Counted from the stretch's first letter, positions 37,515 to 46,075 are shown. The stretch is 64,000 nt of DNA from Algoriphagus pacificus (GCF_017254845.1 NZ_JAFKCU010000002.1:372001-436000), one strand, 5' to 3'. The notes: generated by a model not told the origin, from the sequence alone. A program made the numbers and translations.

Positions 37515-38477
37515 ATGAACCCTAAATTTTTACAAAAATCATCTTTTTGTGCTGTTGCCCTGACAGGATTGCTTTTGTTTTCTTCCGGCAAAATCGCAGC
37601 ACAAAATGTTGGAGCCTCTCCCGAATATATCAAAGCGCTGACCTCTCAATGGACAGGCGAACGATTTCCTGATGGTAGGCCAAAAGTCTCCGATTCCATT
37701 TTGGAACGGTTGAAAAACATCTCCATAGAAGAAGCCTGGGGTGTTTTACGAAATAAAGGCTTTCAGAATCAATACGAAGGAGACTGGCAAATAATGCTTC
37801 CGGACGAGGCGATGACCGGCCGTGTTGTAACAGCTCAATACATGCCTTTAAGACCAGATCTGGAAAAACAAGTTAAAGATCAAGGCGTGGAAAAAGAGGG
37901 GAGATCTCCTAAAGGTGGGACCAATTCATGGCCGATTGATATCCTTACCAATGGTGATGTTTATGTAGCAGATGGCTATGGGAAAATTGCCGATGGAACC
38001 TTGATCGGCGATAATCTCGGGAATGCAATTTTTGCAAAATCCCAGCGAGGAGTAGTTTTCAATGGATCCGTTCGAGATCAGGAAGGCCTTTCAGAAATCG
38101 AGGGATTTAATGCCTGGATGAAAGGACAAGATCCATCCTACATCCAACAGATGATGTTAACCTCTATCAATACTCCAATAAGAATTGGAAGAGCAACCGT
38201 GCTGCCAGGAGATATTGTTTTGGCCAAAAAATACGGAGTGATATTTATTCCAGCCTATTTGGTAGAGGAACTGGTTTTGACTTCTGAAGTCACTGGTTTG
38301 AGAGATGAATTTGGGCATCAAAGGCTCCGTGAGGGAAAATACCTGGCTGGACAGATTGATAGCCAATGGACTGAAGAGATCAAAAAAGACTTTCTGGATT
38401 GGTTGAATAATTATCCTGGGAAGCTTCCTATGACAAAGGAAGAGCTGGATAATTACTTGAAAGAAAGAAATTATTGA
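37515..38477 (+). CDS. Exported RraA-like / HMG aldolase family protein, copy 2
   Basis: A 320-residue paralogue of the gene at 35218, with a signal peptide (1-30, ending IAAQ). The shared architecture includes TGERFPDGRPKVSD, TGRVVTAQYMPLRPD and the C-terminal RLREGKYLAGQIDSQW. The aldolase positions are conserved: D166 in IGDNLGNA and R187-D188 in NGSVRD, again 21 residues apart. Sequence between the two copies diverges in the 110-145 and 190-210 loops, where this copy has an insertion (EGRSPKGGTNSW) and another active-site surround, suggesting a different but related substrate. Starts 55 bp after the first dehydratase gene, following the hairpin. Function is inferred from family only. Confidence 0.87.
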   Translation: MNPKFLQKSSFCAVALTGLLLFSSGKIAAQNVGASPEYIKALTSQWTGERFPDGRPKVSDSILERLKNISIEEAWGVLRNKGFQNQYEGDWQIMLPDEAMTGRVVTAQYMPLRPDLEKQVKDQGVEKEGRSPKGGTNSWPIDILTNGDVYVADGYGKIADGTLIGDNLGNAIFAKSQRGVVFNGSVRDQEGLSEIEGFNAWMKGQDPSYIQQMMLTSINTPIRIGRATVLPGDIVLAKKYGVIFIPAYLVEELVLTSEVTGLRDEFGHQRLREGKYLAGQIDSQWTEEIKKDFLDWLNNYPGKLPMTKEELDNYLKERNY

Positions 38478-38480
38478 GTT

Positions 38481-38515
38481 TACAAAAGGCCACGACTTTT
38501 GTAAATCCTTTTTGT
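38481..38515 (+). terminator. Hairpin after second RraA-like gene
   Basis: A perfect 9-bp stem TTACAAAAG (38481-38489) / CTTTTGTAA (38497-38505), loop of seven bases, then ATCCTTTTT. It begins 3 bp after the stop codon. A second small stem TGTCGG/CCGACA lies at 38514-38535. Confidence 0.72.
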
Positions 38516-38570
38516 CGGTGTGGATTTTCCGACATTCTAAAATTTTTACAAAACAATAACCCAAGAAACT

Positions 38571-40055
38571 ATGAAAAGTACTCTACAAAACCTGATTGAA
38601 AAAAATAAAATCCGCGAACAGCAGTATGCTGCCCAGCGGCAGGCCGAAATTGATAATCCTTTGACCAAGGATAATAGAAGAGATTTTTTGAAGAAAACTG
38701 CCCTAGGCGGCTTGAGTTTGACAGCCTTGATGGGTCTTAGTATTGAAGATACCATGGCAGAAACTACTAAAAACGTACGTCGGGCTTCAGCACCATCAGA
38801 CTTAAAAATCACAGATTTACGCTATGCCCATACAGCTGTGATGGGAGGGACAGCCATTCTTCGAATCGATACGAACCAAGGGATTTATGGACTGGGTGAG
38901 GTTAGAGATGGGGCAGATCCTAAGTACGCTTTGATGCTCAAAAGCCGAATTCTAGGTGAGAATCCCTGTAATGTGGAGAAGATCTTTAAAATCATTAAGC
39001 AGTTTGGCGGACAATCCCGTCAGGCTGGCGGTGTCTGTGGAGTAGAGATGGCATTATGGGATCTTTGCGGTAAAGCATACAACGTTCCCGCTTGGCAATT
39101 ACTTGGAGGTAGGTATCGGGATTCAATTCGATTGTATGCAGATACTCCAGAGGCAAGTTCGCCTGAGGAACAGATGAAATTGATCAAATATAGAACGGAA
39201 GAGCAAGGCTATACCTGGCTAAAAATGGATGTTTCTATTGGGGAGATTATGGATATTCCAGGTTGTATCGTTAATCCGGAGATTTTTAAAATGGGTAAAA
39301 GCCAATGGCAAGGAGGTTATATGTCTTACGCCAATACGGCTCATCCATTCACAGGAGTTCAAATCACTGAAAAAGGATTGGATGAACTAGCCAAAATAGT
39401 GGATCTTGTGAGAGGCATGGTAGGATATGAGATTCCTCTTTCGACAGATCACTATGGACATTTTGACCTGAATAACTGTATTAGATTGGGGCAGGCTCTG
39501 GATAAATATAGACTAGCATGGCTCGAAGATATGGTTCCATGGCAGATGTGGGAGCAGCATAAAACTATTACTAATGCACTCAATACTCCGACTACTACTG
39601 GAGAGGATATTTATCTTCTTCAATATTTCAAAGACTTGATCGACAATCATGCGGTGGATATTGTGCATCCTGATTTGGCTTCTTCTGGAGGGCTTTTGGA
39701 AACAAAGAAAATAGCAGATTATGCGGAAGAAAAAGGAATTTCCATGGCAATGCATCAGGCAGGAACTCCAGTATCTTTCATGGCAAATGTCCATTGTGCT
39801 GCCGCAACTCAGAATTTCTTGGCTTTGGAACACCACTCAGTAGATGTTCCGTGGTGGGAAGATATGGTGACCATGACAGGGGGAGGAAAAATGATCGATA
39901 AAGGATATGCACCAGTCCCTTTGGATGCGCCTGGTCTTGGAATTGAATTAAACGAGGAGGTGGTCAAGGCACACTTACATCCTTCCGATCAATCATATTT
40001 TGCTCCAACAGATATGTGGAATGATAAGCGTTCGCATGACAGAACTTACAGTTAA
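38571..40055 (+). CDS. Exported enolase-superfamily dehydratase homologue, copy 2
   Basis: A 494-residue mandelate racemase-subgroup protein with a late Tat-type signal (NRRDFLKKTALGGLSLTALMG, residues 35-55) after a charged N-terminal extension. Metal and base residues are present with the same spacing as copy 1: D293, E319, E345, D368 and H395, and K218-x-D220. The acid position differs: the residue two after D293 is Y295 (STDHYGH), where copy 1 and galactonate dehydratase have His. There is an insertion of about 26 residues between the KxD strand and D293 (221-268), rich in aromatics. The two enzymes therefore probably act on different substrates or with different stereochemistry. The C-terminal tail is long and charged. 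Confidence 0.9.
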   Translation: MKSTLQNLIEKNKIREQQYAAQRQAEIDNPLTKDNRRDFLKKTALGGLSLTALMGLSIEDTMAETTKNVRRASAPSDLKITDLRYAHTAVMGGTAILRIDTNQGIYGLGEVRDGADPKYALMLKSRILGENPCNVEKIFKIIKQFGGQSRQAGGVCGVEMALWDLCGKAYNVPAWQLLGGRYRDSIRLYADTPEASSPEEQMKLIKYRTEEQGYTWLKMDVSIGEIMDIPGCIVNPEIFKMGKSQWQGGYMSYANTAHPFTGVQITEKGLDELAKIVDLVRGMVGYEIPLSTDHYGHFDLNNCIRLGQALDKYRLAWLEDMVPWQMWEQHKTITNALNTPTTTGEDIYLLQYFKDLIDNHAVDIVHPDLASSGGLLETKKIADYAEEKGISMAMHQAGTPVSFMANVHCAAATQNFLALEHHSVDVPWWEDMVTMTGGGKMIDKGYAPVPLDAPGLGIELNEEVVKAHLHPSDQSYFAPTDMWNDKRSHDRTYS

Positions 40056-40077
40056 ACACCTATTTTACCTATAGTAG

Positions 40078-40118
40078 AACCCGAAAACTTGCTTTAAAGC
40101 TTGTTTTCGGGTTAATTT
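40078..40118 (+). terminator. Hairpin with T-tract after second dehydratase gene
   Basis: A long stem AACCCGAAAAC...GCTTT / AAAGC...GTTTTCGGGTT (40078-40113) with one TT/TT internal loop, followed by AATTT. It begins 22 bp after the stop codon, before the transporter gene. Confidence 0.75.
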
Positions 40119-40147
40119 CAAAAGAATTCACCCAAAATACCATCATT

Positions 40148-41236
40148 TTGAATCCAAAAATCACCAAAGCCTTATCGATTTTCTCAGTTGTCCTATTCCT
40201 CGCAGCGATTGCAATGAGTGTATTCTCAGACATTTCAAACGCAGGATTTTTATGGATTGGTTTCTTCTTTATTTGTGCGATTTCATTTTTGGGAAATCCC
40301 AAATTGAAAGGGTACGCCTATTCCATGATGATATTTGGCTCAGTGGCAATCGCATTGTATTTCCCTCAATATTTTGTCGAATACAAAGGCTATAAATTCA
40401 GTGCGCTGATTGTTCCCTTGATCCAGATCATTATGTTTGGAATGGGTACATCCATGAGTGTGAAGGATTTTTTGGGAGTAGTTAAAATGCCTAAAGGCGT
40501 GTTGATTGGGGTTTTTTGCCAATTTTCTATCATGCCTTTTATTGGATTTACTTTGGCAAAATTGAGCGGGTTTCCTCCTGAAATTGCTGCAGGTATGATT
40601 TTGATTGGATGCTCTCCTAGTGGGATGGCTTCAAATGTGATGAGTTATTTGGCAAAGGCTAACCTTGCCCTTTCTATTACAGTAACTTCTATTACCACTT
40701 TATTGGCACCTTTAGTTACTCCGTTTTTGATGGGCTGGCTTGCAGGAGAATTCGTCGCAATTGATGTGGTCGAGATGATGTTTAGCATCGTGAAAATGGT
40801 CATCATACCAATTGGTGCTGGATTATTATTTAATTATTTCCTTCAAGGGAAATCCAAGTGGTTGGACGATTTGATGCCTATTATCTCTATGGCGGCCATC
40901 GCACTGATCCTCGTAATCATCGTCGCTGCCGGAAGAGATAGCTTGTTGGACATTGGACCTTTACTGATCGTTTTGGTGATATTTCATAATCTAGCAGGTT
41001 ATGCTTTGGGGTATTGGGCAAGTCGATTATTCAAGCTGAGTGAAAAAGATTGCAGAACAATCGCCATAGAAGTAGGTATGCAAAACGGAGGTCTTGCTTC
41101 TGGAATAGCAAAAGAAATGGGGAAAATCGCAACAGTGGGTTTAGCACCAGCGGTTTTCGGTCCATTTATGAATGTTAGCGGATCAATTTTAGCCTCTTAT
41201 TGGCATAAAAAGCCAATTCCTGAGGAAAAAGCTTAG
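40148..41236 (+). CDS. Bile acid:sodium symporter (BASS/SBF) family transporter
   Basis: An inner-membrane carrier of 362 residues with about ten transmembrane helices. Family marks are the crossover helix region MILIGCSPSGMASNVMSYLAKANLALSITVTSITTL (about 145-182) and the later ALEVGMQNGGLA-like segment IAIEVGMQNGGLASGIAKEMG (about 306-326), which carry sodium-site residues in known members. Bacterial BASS proteins import organic acids such as pantoate, pyruvate or bile acids with Na+. The start must be TTG at 40148, since no ATG precedes the first helix. Given the exported dehydratase/aldolase pairs upstream on the same strand, import of their oxo-acid product is a reasonable inference. Its stop overlaps that of the convergent next gene by 4 bases. 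Confidence 0.9.
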   Translation: MNPKITKALSIFSVVLFLAAIAMSVFSDISNAGFLWIGFFFICAISFLGNPKLKGYAYSMMIFGSVAIALYFPQYFVEYKGYKFSALIVPLIQIIMFGMGTSMSVKDFLGVVKMPKGVLIGVFCQFSIMPFIGFTLAKLSGFPPEIAAGMILIGCSPSGMASNVMSYLAKANLALSITVTSITTLLAPLVTPFLMGWLAGEFVAIDVVEMMFSIVKMVIIPIGAGLLFNYFLQGKSKWLDDLMPIISMAAIALILVIIVAAGRDSLLDIGPLLIVLVIFHNLAGYALGYWASRLFKLSEKDCRTIAIEVGMQNGGLASGIAKEMGKIATVGLAPAVFGPFMNVSGSILASYWHKKPIPEEKA

Positions 41237-41652
41237 GGTAATTTATAAGCTTGTCGGGCCAGTAATTTCCACTGGCCTTTTTCTTTGTGCCAAACTAGCA
41301 TAACTCCGATTTCTATGGAATTGGAAACTCCGCCATCTGTAATATCAGCAGCAAGTTTATGCCTCACAATTGCAATATCCTTTTCCATTTGAATCGTTTG
41401 ATCTTTGAAAGTAATGGATGCAAAATCTGAAACTCCACTGACTAATGCCTCTATAAATTGAGATTGGTTTTCAAGTTTGCCGCTGGAATGTCCATAGCTA
41501 AGATTCTCTGAGCTAAGGGCTTTAAGGTTTGCTTCGGTAGGATCAATGAGTGCTAAGCGTAATGCTTCTACTTTTGCTTCGACTTCTCTTTCTGCCTGTG
41601 CAAAAACAAGGGTACAACATAGAAGAAAGCAGAGAGTAAAGAGGGTTTTCAT
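41233..41652 (-). CDS. Secreted SnoaL/DUF4440-like protein
   Basis: A small secreted protein of 139 residues: signal peptide MKTLFTLCFLLCCTLVFAQ followed by an NTF2-like (DUF4440) alpha+beta fold of about 120 residues with LRLALIDPTEANLKALSSENLSYGHSSG near the start and VMLVWHKEKGQWKLLARQAYKLP at the end. The family often binds small molecules, and the conserved YGHSSG site is compatible with that, but no activity is known. It converges on the BASS transporter gene, sharing four bases at the stops. Whether it belongs to the uptake locus or only lies beside it is unclear; such NTF2-like proteins recur near SusC/D loci. Confidence 0.8.
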   Translation of the reverse strand: MKTLFTLCFLLCCTLVFAQAEREVEAKVEALRLALIDPTEANLKALSSENLSYGHSSGKLENQSQFIEALVSGVSDFASITFKDQTIQMEKDIAIVRHKLAADITDGGVSNSIEIGVMLVWHKEKGQWKLLARQAYKLP

Positions 41653-41873
41653 GGGTTTGATTGCTAAAGATTTTTACAATAAGTAAGGCACTAAAATCAA
41701 GTGGATACTTTTTTTAGATTTCGGATTTAAGATACAAAAAATATATCCTCATGCTTTCTGTAGAACCATGATTATTGTGTGGTCAAATTGAATGAGACCT
41801 GGGTAAATCCAATCAGGCATAGGTACATGGAGAAGGAGAAAAAATGCTCTTGTTGGAAATTTAAACGAGACAA

Positions 41874-41896
41874 ACCATCTTTTCTCGAAAGATGGT
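41874..41896. other. Perfect hairpin in the spacer downstream of the CDF transporter
   Basis: A 9-bp stem ACCATCTTT (41874-41882) / AAAGATGGT (41888-41896) with loop TCTCG. It lies 18 bp beyond the stop of the 41915-42781 gene on the minus strand. The following minus-strand bases are only weakly T-rich (TTTG), so it may be a poor terminator. The rest of the 262-bp spacer 41653-41914 shows nothing I can name. Confidence 0.45.
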
Positions 41897-41914
41897 ACAA
41901 GCAAAATCTAATTT

Positions 41915-42781
41915 TTAAAAAGGCTCAATGTGAATAAGGACATGTCCCAATTGTGGAATCTCTTTTCGAAGTCGATCTTTTAATAAATGGGCGATGTCAT
42001 GTCCTTCGGTAACGGTTAAATCACCTTCTACACAAGCATGAAGGTCCACATGGTATTTCATTCCTGCTTTTCGGATAAAACATTTTTCGGTGCCTTTCAC
42101 GCCTTTTACTTTCAAAGCTACTTCTCGGATTTCATCGGTCAACTCGGCATAATTGTTTTCATCCATGATTTCTCCCAAAGCAGGCCGAAAAATCTTATAA
42201 CTGTTGTAAGCAATGAAAACCACTGCTACCAAAGCCGCATAATCATCTGCAACCTCATATCCATCACCGAAATAAATCGCGATTGAAATCCCGATAAAAG
42301 CTGCCACTGAGGTGATCGCATCACTGCGATGATGCCAAGCTTCTGCTTTTAAGGAATCAGAATTCAACTTAATACTTCGTCGCATGACTATCTGGTAGGA
42401 AATTTCTTTCCACAAAATGATGGCTCCCAGAATCCACAAAGTAAAAGTCTCAGGAACTTTGTGGGGAGTCTGAATATGCTGTATGGATTGATAGGTAATC
42501 GTTGTGGCTGAAACTATCAAAAAGGCAACCACCAAAAAGGTCGTGAGAGGTTCTGCCTTTCCATGGCCATAGGGATGATTTTCATCTGGGGGACGACTTG
42601 CATATTTCAGCCCAATCAAAACCAGAATTGAAGCAAAAACATCCAAAACTGACTCGATTCCATCCGCAATCAATGCATAAGAATGACCGAAAATACCTGC
42701 CAAAAATTTGATTGCAGCCAATGCCACATTCCCAAGCATACTGAAAACGACTGTTCTGACAGCTAAATTTTTGCGGGGCAT
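41915..42781 (-). CDS. Cation diffusion facilitator metal exporter
   Basis: A Zn/Fe/Mn-type proton antiporter of 288 residues starting at ATG 42781 (MPRKNLAVRT; an in-frame TTG five codons earlier is less likely). Six transmembrane segments are visible, with the metal-site helix ADGIESVLDVFAS (E43 and D47 of the mature reading) and the partner helix WHHRSDAITS (His and Asp, about 150-157). The cytoplasmic domain has VKGTEKCFIRKAGMKYHVDLH and ends HVLIHIEP, the ferredoxin-like fold that dimerises on binding metal. E. coli FieF uses Asp at the site where this protein has Glu, which may change metal choice. Confidence 0.92.
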   Translation of the reverse strand: MPRKNLAVRTVVFSMLGNVALAAIKFLAGIFGHSYALIADGIESVLDVFASILVLIGLKYASRPPDENHPYGHGKAEPLTTFLVVAFLIVSATTITYQSIQHIQTPHKVPETFTLWILGAIILWKEISYQIVMRRSIKLNSDSLKAEAWHHRSDAITSVAAFIGISIAIYFGDGYEVADDYAALVAVVFIAYNSYKIFRPALGEIMDENNYAELTDEIREVALKVKGVKGTEKCFIRKAGMKYHVDLHACVEGDLTVTEGHDIAHLLKDRLRKEIPQLGHVLIHIEPF

Positions 42782-42904
42782 TTTATTCGAAGTCAATTAA
42801 ATTAAAAATGGATGTGAAAATAATCCCAACCATTTTTAATAGGTTGAACAGAATGGCAAAGGTCTAGGTTTCTGCCAAGCATAAAAACTAATTTTACAAA
42901 AAGA

Positions 42905-44212
42905 TCAAGCCTGCCTTTTTCCAGCCTTACTGATCCAATAGAATCCTGATCCAATCAGGATCAACACAGCAGTCATCCAAATCGAAGTCCAGCTGACCTG
43001 CATCATGAGCCATAGACAAGCCAATATTCCTAAAATGGGAATCAAATAACCTGCTTTATTGATAAATCTTCCTTCACTTTTGAATCTAGGTCTTAGGACT
43101 GGAATCGCTGCACAACTCATGATAAAAAGGAAAAGTCTGGAAAGTACAGTCATAGCTGCCAGGAAAGTAAAGGAGCCAAAAGCAGTCAATAGAAAAGCCG
43201 CAATTCCAAAGAAAATGACTGAATTCGCTGGTGTCAAAAACTTGGAATGAACCTCACCAAACCAATTTGGTAGGGATTTTTCCAAAGCCAAAGCATAGGT
43301 AACCCGAGTTGCAGAAAACATAGAGCCAATTAGGTTTGCTAAAACGGAAGTTGCTACTCCAATCATAAGAAATACAGCTCCTATATTTCCAAAAAGAGCT
43401 GATGATGCATCCAGTAGAGGCGTTTTACTTGATGCCAAATCAGGTACAGCTGCTTGAGAAACTAATTGGATCAACATGTATAAAACAGCCACAATCACCA
43501 GGCCTAGCAGTAATCCAACTGGCATGTCTCGTTCGGGATTTTTTGCTTCACCAGCAGGCACTACAGCCCCTTCAAAACCCACAAATGCATAAATCAAAAG
43601 TAAAGCTGCTGCCCCAAGGTTAGAACCCGAAGGTAATGGGCTTTCAAAGGTTGGTAAAACTTCTGGTCCAAGAATCAAAAATCCGCCAAGTATCAATCCC
43701 AATAAGACGGAAAATTTCACAATCGTAAACACTGTCATTGAGCGGATGGACTCCACAGATCCTAAAATATTGACCAAACTCAAAGCAGAACAAGTCAAGG
43801 CTAGCGTAATCAATCTGCCAGCTCCAGACCCTGCAATGGGTAGGAAATAAGCAATGCTATCAGTCAGTAAAACGGTATTGGCAGCAAAGGAAATCAACCG
43901 GGCAAGGTAATAAAGCCATCCACCTTGAAATCCCACAAAAGAACCAAAAGCCAATGTTCCGTAGCGAATTGGACCTCCTGTTCCTCTGAAATAGCTCCCT
44001 AGCTCAGCAAAGCACAAGATCACGGGAAGAATTAAAAGAGCGCAAAAAGCATAAATCCAAACACTGTATTCTCCTGCCAAAGCTGCTGCTCCAGAAGGCA
44101 ATCCAAAAATTCCCGCTCCGATCAATCCATTAACCACAAGCATCCAAACTCCCCAAAGTCCTAGATTTCTTGGTAATTTCTCTTGGACTTCTTGACTTGA
44201 AATTTGAGGCAT
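42905..44212 (-). CDS. APC superfamily amino acid permease
   Basis: A 435-residue membrane protein with about 12 helices from ATG 44212 (MPQISSQEVQEK; the longer TTG reading adds 14 residues). The first helix carries the unwound substrate motif GLIGAGIFGLPSGAAAL, and the sixth the conserved FEGAVVPAGEAKNPERDMP segment of the amino acid/polyamine/organocation superfamily. It is therefore an amino acid or amine importer or exchanger in the inner membrane. Stands alone on the minus strand between the CDF gene and the sulfatase. Substrate is not determinable. Confidence 0.92.
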   Translation of the reverse strand: MPQISSQEVQEKLPRNLGLWGVWMLVVNGLIGAGIFGLPSGAAALAGEYSVWIYAFCALLILPVILCFAELGSYFRGTGGPIRYGTLAFGSFVGFQGGWLYYLARLISFAANTVLLTDSIAYFLPIAGSGAGRLITLALTCSALSLVNILGSVESIRSMTVFTIVKFSVLLGLILGGFLILGPEVLPTFESPLPSGSNLGAAALLLIYAFVGFEGAVVPAGEAKNPERDMPVGLLLGLVIVAVLYMLIQLVSQAAVPDLASSKTPLLDASSALFGNIGAVFLMIGVATSVLANLIGSMFSATRVTYALALEKSLPNWFGEVHSKFLTPANSVIFFGIAAFLLTAFGSFTFLAAMTVLSRLFLFIMSCAAIPVLRPRFKSEGRFINKAGYLIPILGILACLWLMMQVSWTSIWMTAVLILIGSGFYWISKAGKRQA

Positions 44213-44314
44213 GAAAGGCGGTTTTTTTTGATTCTTGCTAAAAAGATAAGCCAAAAAATTATTTCAGTAAATCAGATTTTCAGCTTTCAAGAATTTATTT
44301 GATGGTTGGTAAGC

Positions 44315-46075
44315 TTATTTCTTGGTAATTTCCACCCAAAAAGGAAAAATCTGTTTTCCTTCGACCTCATAAAAAGGAATGATTTTCGACTCAATTCTTG
44401 GTAATTCTATGTCTTTCATTTCTAGGAATTCTAAAGGGGAGGCGGATTCATCTTTTGATAAATTCACATGAGGTCCAATTTCCAAAACCATCTTTCCTTT
44501 CGCCGCAACCGGCTTCACAAATTTGAATTTAAAATCATAAATACCCGGTTCCAGCTCTACATCCCAATAGCCAAAGATTTCCTCCTGTGCCCAAATGCCT
44601 CGTTGACCGCCAGCGTCATTTCGATTTAGAAAAACCGGATTTTCTTCAGCTGATCCAATTTTGATTTTGGGAGGGTTCAGGATGTTTTGTTCATTGACCA
44701 ATTCCTCGTAGATATGATCCATTTCATCTTTCAATGCTAATCCTAGACTCTCTTGTGTGGAAATTAAATTGGTTTGTTCGTAGGGATCATCTTTAAGATT
44801 ATACAGTTCAAAGTCCCCAATAGAAGCGTTAAAATCAGTTTTTCCAACTAGCTTCCAGCCGGATTTTTGGATTGAGATGTTGTTATATCGCTCAGGGAAT
44901 TTACGTGTCCAATAGGAGAATAAACTCCGGTTTTCAAATTCATTTTTGTTCCCATTTAGGAGTGGAACCAAGCTTTTTCCATCAATTTTTCGATCTGAGG
45001 GGATTTCAAAACCAATCAAATCCCCCAAGGTAGGAAGGATGTCTAAATGTGCCGTCAATGCCTCTATTGTCTGGGGTTGAGAAAATTTCTTTGGAAATTT
45101 TAGAAGTAGGGGAGCCCTTACACCTCCTTGAAAAACATTTCCCTTTAATCCTCTCAAACCTGAAACATAACGCTGCTGCTGGGGTCCATTATCGGTCATG
45201 AAAAGAATGATTGTGTTATCAGCTATCCCTAAATCCTCCAGTTTGTTGAACAGTTTTTTTAGATTGTCATCGATGTTTTCCACCATCGCATAGACTTTCC
45301 TTGCATCCTCCTTTTGGGATTCATTCATAGGATAAAAAGGTTTTCCATCCTCTCCAAACCCTAAACTTGGATCCAAATCCTTGTATTTTTGATAGTATTC
45401 ATCTGGAACTTGAAGAGGAGTATGAGGGGCGTTGAATGCCAAATAGGTAAAAAAAGGGTGGTCTTTGTTTTTTTCTAAGAATTTGATTGCGCCTTCAGCA
45501 AAGATATCAGAACAGTATCCTTCAAAAGCTTCCTGCTGATTATTATGCCAAAGCACAGGGTCAAAATAACTTCGGTCTCCTTGATAATAGGTAGTAAAAT
45601 CACCCACTTGACCCATTCCTCCCGAGAGGTGAATCAATGATTCATCAAAACCTTGATCACTTGGCCGCATCGGATAATTATCCCCCAAATGCCATTTTCC
45701 AAATATCCCAGTTGCATAATTTTTGGCTTTTAACAATTCTGCAATTGTGATCTCACTTGAAGCCATCATAGCTCCTCCGTTATAAGTATCTCGAATTCCT
45801 GTTCTCAAAGAATACCTTCCAGTCATCAAACTTGAGCGGGTTGGAGCACAAACGGGAGAAACATAAAAATTGGTGAACTGGACACTTTCCTTGGCAAGTT
45901 GGTCCAAGGTTGGTGTATTGACATGTGGGTTTCCAGTAAAGCCAAAATCTCCATATCCTTGATCATCAGTAATAATGAGGATTACATTGGGTTGAGTTTG
46001 GGACAAAACCCTAGTCTGTAGAACAAAGGAAATTAAGAATAAGGAAATACTTAAAAATGCTTTGGGAAAGGTCAT
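44315..46075 (-). CDS. Exported formylglycine-dependent sulfatase (S1 family)
   Basis: An arylsulfatase-type enzyme of 586 residues that hydrolyses sulfate esters. A signal peptide (1-26) precedes NVILIITDDQGYGD, the metal-binding start of the S1 fold. The active-site Cys C76 lies in the CxPxR motif (PVCAPTRSSLMTGRY), to be oxidised to formylglycine by a maturase not found here. Further motifs are GKWHLGD and MTDNGPQQ. A C-terminal region (about 470-586) forms a further beta domain. Sulfatases in Bacteroidota often remove sulfate from marine or host glycans; here no carbohydrate-active enzyme is adjacent, so its target is unknown. Confidence 0.94.
   Translation of the reverse strand: MTFPKAFLSISLFLISFVLQTRVLSQTQPNVILIITDDQGYGDFGFTGNPHVNTPTLDQLAKESVQFTNFYVSPVCAPTRSSLMTGRYSLRTGIRDTYNGGAMMASSEITIAELLKAKNYATGIFGKWHLGDNYPMRPSDQGFDESLIHLSGGMGQVGDFTTYYQGDRSYFDPVLWHNNQQEAFEGYCSDIFAEGAIKFLEKNKDHPFFTYLAFNAPHTPLQVPDEYYQKYKDLDPSLGFGEDGKPFYPMNESQKEDARKVYAMVENIDDNLKKLFNKLEDLGIADNTIILFMTDNGPQQQRYVSGLRGLKGNVFQGGVRAPLLLKFPKKFSQPQTIEALTAHLDILPTLGDLIGFEIPSDRKIDGKSLVPLLNGNKNEFENRSLFSYWTRKFPERYNNISIQKSGWKLVGKTDFNASIGDFELYNLKDDPYEQTNLISTQESLGLALKDEMDHIYEELVNEQNILNPPKIKIGSAEENPVFLNRNDAGGQRGIWAQEEIFGYWDVELEPGIYDFKFKFVKPVAAKGKMVLEIGPHVNLSKDESASPLEFLEMKDIELPRIESKIIPFYEVEGKQIFPFWVEITKK

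Noticed and set aside
35218-38477. RNase E regulator function for the RraA-like proteins
   Set aside because: Both have signal peptides and are next to dehydratase genes, and they keep the aldolase D-R-D residues; regulation of a cytoplasmic RNase is unlikely.
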